From NCBI GenBank assembly GCA_037501455.1, contig CM074862.1:85397501-85461500 (forward strand): 64,000 nucleotides of DNA, read 5' to 3'. The translations under genes were made by a program, and so were the position numbers. The notes under the pieces were generated by a model. The model saw only the letters and a program-made list of their open reading frames with translations. It ran no database searches and was not told where the DNA came from. The stretch comes from Lantana camara (Eukaryota; Streptophyta; Magnoliopsida; Lamiales; Verbenaceae). Positions 59,262 through 64,000 of this stretch are shown here, piece by piece. The number at the start of each line of letters is the position of its first letter. Within the stretch, counting starts at the first letter, position 1.

Positions 59262-59612
59262 TGACGTGGCAGGTGACGTGTCACGCCACGTCAGTGGGTC
59301 AGCGCCAAGTGGTGCTGACTGGGCGCCACATGGCACGCCGCGTGGACGGCCAGGATTGCGCCGCGTCAGCGCGAGGGAACGACCCAGATTGGATCTGGCG
59401 CGGGTCAGGAAACGGGTCGGATAGTGATTCGGTTGACCGAGTCAACGGGTAGGGCCGGATAGGGTCGGGTCATGGGTTGAACCGACCCGGACACGTGGAC
59501 CAATGGAGATTCGCCACGTGGCAACCGGCCAGACCCCATGAACCGACCGGTTCACAGCTGAACCGATCTGAACCGTGAACCGCCGGTCGGACAGGACCGG
59601 ACCGGACACGTG
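59262..59612 (+). promoter_or_regulatory. Cluster of ACGT-core elements in the solo LTR
   Basis: TGACGTGG (59,262), GTGACGTGTCAC (59,273), CCACGTCA (59,286) and CACGTG cores at 59,492, 59,515 and 59,607 lie upstream of a TATA box. ACGT cores flanked by GGC or TGG are plant bZIP (ABRE/G-box, C-box) sites. Confidence 0.6.
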
Positions 59613-59829
59613 GCAGCTGCCTGTTGCTGCGTGCGTTCCACACGCGCCAAACACACAGCCGCCACATGGGCGGCGCGTGTAGGTGCGTGCGGGGTCCGTT
59701 TGGGGCGTGCCAGGCGCCGCCGTGCTCGGCTTGGCGTGCACTCCACTCCGGCGGCCTCTGATTGGTTGATGGAACTTGGGAGCTACGACATTTTTCGGAA
59801 AAATGCCAAAGAGGTCCTCAAATTGTGCC

Positions 59830-59838
59830 TATAAATAG
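59830..59838 (+). promoter_or_regulatory. TATA box of the solo LTR
   Basis: TATAAATAG follows the GC-rich upstream part. Transcription would start near 59,862. This indicates the LTR's U3/R boundary and its plus orientation. Confidence 0.6.
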
Positions 59839-61192
59839 CTTATGCATTTCATTGTTTTATGGCATGAGTTAAAAAGGCTTTCATTTTCAGCTTTTCATTT
59901 CCGAGAATTACTCTCTCTCAATTTTATTAATTAATCCTAATTAAGGATTAATTAATACTTAATTAGGTGGTTATATAATTAATATATAATCCACTTAATT
60001 AATTAGAAAATAGGGATTTTCTGAAATTAGAAAAAAGGGTTTTTCTGAAAAATATTTTCTCAAAGTATTTAGCGAAATACTGCCGGAGCCCACACATTTC
60101 TTAATCGGGGATATTGCGGGGAAGCTCTGCCGGTTTCACGAGAATATCGAGGTGCTGGAAAAGTGCCGTTGATAGCCAATATTGCAGTACGGTAATACCG
60201 TTGTGCTGCCCAAATTATTATTTGCATATTGTGATTATATGCTAGATGATTAAAATTATGTTATCGATGCCTGTATATATTAGAGTTATGCTGCCCGATT
60301 TATTCCGCTGCTTTATTAAAATATTTTTGAAATATTTTGATAACGAGGTTATGGCGAAATTTTTTGAAATGTTGCTATACCATCACTCTGCTTCGGGCCC
60401 GCCGCACACCCAACAAAATAATCAAGTAATTCATTCAAAACATTTAATACAAGGTGGTTTCATATTCGCATGTTTCATATCTTTCATATTTTGCATCAAT
60501 TCGAGCCATAAGCTTTAAACAATAATTATAACACATGTTATAGCATGTTTTCAATACATTCAAGTCATAACGAAGCAAGAAGTTATCATATTACGGAAAC
60601 AATTAGGGCAACAATTCATGCATCCACGTAGGGGAGCAATTGGAGCATATCTTGTCATATAAGTGTATAAAATCACCGAAATTACACAACCTAAATGAAA
60701 CATGTAACACATAATTCATGAAGTTAACAATACATTATAACATATAATGAGCAAAGAAGTATCAAACAAGGCATATAATAATTCAATCCACAAATTTCAT
60801 ATAAAATCATAACACATCATATATCATATTTATAAAATAGAATTAACAATTTAAACATTTAATATGCATATATATATACGTACACAAAAGAAATTCTTGC
60901 ATGCATATTATATATATATTCACACATACAATATACAATATCCAATATATATATAACATGCATACACGTATATAGGATATATATATTCCTGCATATATTT
61001 ATATATACGTATTCATGCATATATTAAATATACACACATATATGTAATGTTTAATACATCAATACATACACTACATGCATATTACATAATACATATATAT
61101 ACACTTCATGCAGCAATTGTTAGAACAACAAAATCATGCATCATGCACAAAGAGATTGAAATAAACACATAAATCATGCACAAATCTGGAGT

Positions 61193-61330
61193 GGGTAACG
61201 GGGGTTACCCATTCCAAAGCAAGAAGAGGTAACCCCCGTTAAGGGGGTCAGTAGCTCCAGCCTTAAGGCAACCATGGAGGTAACGGGCGTTACCTCCACA
61301 AGCTTGAACGGGTTAATGCCCGTTACCGGG
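61193..61330. repeat. GTTACC-type palindrome array in the LARD 2 5' LTR
   Basis: Counterpart of 53,255-53,394 with a few substitutions. GGAGGTAACGGGCGTTACCTCC here forms a fuller palindrome than its partner. Confidence 0.65.
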
Positions 61331-62573
61331 CGTAGTCCCCTTCTTCTTTCCCGTGATCGGCCCTCTCTTCCTCCATTTCCATAGCAGCAACAACAACTCT
61401 CTTAGGACTCAAAGAAACAACCAACAACCAAGAAAAAGCAGCAAATTACATAGCGATTCACCCACATCCAAGTAACAATCATGTAACAAGCAAAGGATAC
61501 AAAAGAGTGGAGCTTCAATCATCATCACCAAGCTTTCATGGAGGTTCAGTTATGGAAGATCAATTTTCATGCAAAATCCACGAAAAACATACGTATATAT
61601 TAGGCAAGCAAGTCATATGAATCATATACCAGTCATCAATTCAAGAATCAAAGCAAGGATGACATGAATTCATCAAAATTCTCATATAACCTAACTATTC
61701 AACTCATGAATCAAAGCATGCTCAAACCACTATGAAAATCAGAGATTAAACACTCAAAAGAAACAGGAGAACCTGGAGAAAACATTCATGGACTTACCTT
61801 TCAAGTTTGCAGTGATTTGGTGAAGTATTGAGCTCAAAACTTGGAAAATGAATAGTATCCTTCTTCCTCTCCTTTGGATTTCGGCCAGTAGATGCAAAAA
61901 CCCCTTTTTTCTTCTCTTGTGATGGTTGGAACGAAATGAATGGCTGATAGGGAGATAGGGGTTTAAGTCAAGGAAATGCGGGCCCAAGAATCACTTAATT
62001 TGGTCAATAAATGCTCAAGTTATGGCTAAAAGAGTACAAAGGGGTCCAAGTTGCACGCGAGGTTCGGTTCGGTAAATTTTCAGATATTCAAATGGGGTTA
62101 GAAAATTACAAAGTTGGGTTCTATGGTTTCTTTTCTTCGTTACGAGTCCAACTCCTCTTCCGGAATTCGAATCCGAATTCCCTAGCTCAAGATACGCCAT
62201 CCGGAACTAGAGGAGCGCCGAATGCTCTTAATCTCCCAACTTGGTCTCGTTCCTGAAATAAAATTCGTTATCACGTCAAACAAGGTCGAAAACACGAAAC
62301 GAGCACGTAGACATGTTCATAACATATAAATCTATAACATACCAAAATTTCACAAAATTACGAATTCAAGTCAAGTAGGAACGACACGCGATCAAAACAT
62401 ATAAATACATAACAATCAAGAATTCATTTAAATTTCAAATATTTCAAATAATCATATATTCAACAATTTAATAAAAATATAATTATATATATAAAACACT
62501 TATAAACAATTAATTCGCGCAAATTGGTAAACACATACGTTATATTATACGACTGAAAAACCGGGGCGTCACA

Positions 62574-64000
62574 AGGCTTATGTGGAACTAGAGGTTGCGG
62601 AGGTGGAGGACGAATTACCAAATCAAGCCCAACAAACGGTGCATGTGTTGTCGGATCTGGAGATAGATGATGTGCCGAATGCCACTGCGAACGGCACCGA
62701 AGAGGTTACCGCTATTGAGGATCTGTTAGCACAACACCACACCGGAGATATGAATCCACAACTCTACGAAGCTTATCCGTTCTACTCCGCCACAGAATCT
62801 AAAATGTACACCGATTTTATGGACTTTCCATCTTGTAAATGGAGTCAGTTTTACAATCCTAATGTTGGTAGATTGGCTGTTGGGATGACATTCCAAAGCA
62901 AACAACATGCTCAAGCGTCTATCAAGGACTACTCAGTTCGATGGGCGAAGCGAGAATTTTCTGTACAACTTAGTAAGCCAACACTCTAGAAGGTTTACTG
63001 CAAGCACCATGGGGCAAAGGGTTGCCCATGGGCAGTGCGCGTCCATTTTAAAAAGTTATATGAAATTTGGGCGATAAGTGTATATAACGGGGATCATACT
63101 TGTAGTGACGACTACATCCATAAGGATCATGAAAATTTGAACACGAATTTTATAGTTGGGTTGTTGATTGGCCACATTCGGACCAACTACGAGTACGCTG
63201 TTGCCAACGTCCAGCAGACCATGAAGGATTTCTGCCGATACAAAATTGAGTATTCAAAGGCCTACCACAGTCTTAGACGTGCTAAGGAGCACTTGTACGG
63301 TACTTGGGAAAGCTCGGTTAGCATTCTTCCGAACTTCATGGCTGCACTTCAAAAATGGAACCCAGATTAACCCCAAATTTAATTCCCCACTTGTCCATGA
63401 GTTACTATGATTTATAGTACACTATATTGTATTTTACTATATTATTTGACTTGCAGGGACCATAGTGGAGTGGCAGCACCTTCCACGTGGAGGAGGTAGG
63501 CCCGGAGTAGATATGATACATTTAATGTTTTGGGCCTTTAGAACTTGCATTGAAGGGTTCAAACATTGCCGGCCGGTCAATTGCGTCGATGCCACCCATT
63601 TGTACACCAAATAGCCATGATCGCTGTTTGTATTGATGGCAATCAAACCATTCTTCCTCTCACGTTTGCTTTGGTAGATAAGGAGTCTACTAGCACATGG
63701 GGTTGGTTTTTGAACTTATTGTGCCTGCACATCATAGGAGACTCGCACGAGTTTGTGACCATAATTTTTTATCGCAATAAGGGCATAATTAGGGCCATCA
63801 ATGAAGGGTATGGGTCATTTAATGGTGACCAAGGATGTCACCGTTACTGCTTGAGGCACTTGTGTTCCAATATCAATTCCAAATTTAAAAAGCCACCACT
63901 GAAGGATCTTTGTTGGGTTACTAGTACGACAGCCGATGAAGTTTCGTTCCAGTAGGCTTTCAATCGTATTTAGTCCATATGTCCTGAAGCTGCCCAGTAT
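62574..64000 (+). pseudogene. MULE transposase gene, 3' part (runs off the window)
   Basis: This continues the gene begun at 41,535. The first stretch (to 62,986) has an acidic region, then the MuDR DNA-binding part (GMTFQSKQHAQASIKDYSVR). A TAG at 62,987 stands where relatives have Trp; the same frame continues KVYCKHHGAKGCPW to 63,365. The expected donor there reads AT instead of GT; the acceptor is at 63,456-63,457. The transposase core follows with FWAFRTCIEGFKHCRP and VDATHL (first catalytic Asp). A deletion shifts the frame near 63,610, after which TWGWFLNLL and HRYCLRHLCSN are readable. The position normally holding the second catalytic Asp (SDRHKGI-type motif) reads FYRNKGI. Further TAG codons follow at 63,953 and beyond. 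It is clearly non-functional. Confidence 0.88.

Larger units (their letters stand above)
58127..60415 (+). mobile_element. Solo LTR inserted in the LARD 2 5' LTR
   Basis: It begins TGTTGGGATAAATG and ends GCACACCCAACA. The flanks are ATATA (58,122-58,126) and AAATA (60,416-60,420), a 5-bp duplication with one difference, and the other LARD 2 LTR shows the uninterrupted site. There is a TATAAATAG at 59,830. A 20-plus A-run lies at 59,230-59,251 and a GC-rich segment at 59,260-59,760. It carries no coding capacity: the frames in the GC-rich part overlap on both strands. Confidence 0.88.
41991..62573 (-). mobile_element. LARD-type LTR retrotransposon 2, carrying a Copia element and a solo LTR
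   Basis: In minus orientation the order is 5' LTR (62,573 down to 57,439), primer-binding site, 2.8-kb non-coding interior, polypurine tract, 3' LTR (54,634 down to 41,991). The LTRs begin TGTGACGCCCC and end GGGGTGTTACA. With nested insertions removed and indels reconciled, the LTR is about 3.66 kb. The interior has no gag or pol frame. The left end lacks the last ~53 bp of the LTR. It sits inside a MULE gene. The plan is the same as LARD 1 (long LTR, short empty interior, hairpin array), with related but distinct sequence. Confidence 0.88.
57439..62573 (-). repeat. 5' LTR of LARD 2 (contains a solo LTR)
   Basis: The plus strand begins TGTAACACCCC and ends GGGGCGTCACA. It lacks about 820 bp present in the other LTR: the sequence jumps at ACGCACGA (58,058-58,065), a short repeat present at both edges of the missing part in the other LTR. 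A 2,289-bp solo LTR sits at 58,127-60,415. Confidence 0.9.

Noticed and set aside
59209..59834. GC-rich frames on both strands in the solo LTR
   Set aside because: Compositional; inside an LTR upstream of its TATA box.

Overview
This is a plant nuclear window, almost certainly from a eudicot. It is AT-rich, its GT-AG introns are numerous and mostly short, and most of the DNA is transposable elements nested in one another. No prokaryotic, organellar, rRNA or CRISPR sequence was seen. The species cannot be named from the sequence.

One host gene is clear. A 28-exon plus-strand gene (coding 26,946-39,313, 1,416 codons including the stop) encodes a plant CLUSTERED MITOCHONDRIA protein of the FRIENDLY/FMT type. 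All 28 exons join in phase with GT-AG junctions. One codon breaks it: an in-frame TGA at 30,130-30,132 (codon 358), where the family has Arg, just before the CLU domain. A CAG acceptor 27 nt inside the same exon would remove the stop in frame.

Left arm (1-25,600). A decayed PIF/Harbinger transposase (1,429-2,814) is followed by a complete non-coding LTR retrotransposon of LARD type (3,646-15,459, target duplication GTTCA). A 2.8-kb CACTA element (5,329-8,129) lies in its first LTR, and the second LTR preserves the empty site. Next is a Myb/SANT-like gene (16,154-19,713) split by a 2.6-kb solo LTR (duplication CATGA), then a broken GRF zinc-finger gene on the minus strand. A three-LTR, two-internal tandem array of a small Copia-like element follows (20,830-23,954, duplication CTAAC). 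Last come degenerate ~100-bp tandem repeats holding a hAT-type MITE with a perfect 8-bp duplication.

Right arm (39,600-64,000). A MULE transposase gene begins at 41,535 with a run of 32 G. It is split by a second LARD-type element in minus orientation (41,991-62,573) and resumes at 62,574 to the window edge. One LTR of that LARD carries a Copia element (43,058-52,089, duplication TCCCT) with gag, protease, integrase, RT and RNase H regions and one frameshift. The other LTR carries a 2.3-kb solo LTR (58,127-60,415).

The least explained signal is a set of hairpin arrays. Both LARD interiors carry a series of short stem-loops (type GAGAGACGGGGTTCTCTC in element-sense orientation) whose stem arms change together from copy to copy. 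LTRs of two families carry separate arrays of palindromes with GTTCCC or GTTACC arms. These may be RNA or protein-binding elements that non-coding retrotransposons keep for use in trans.
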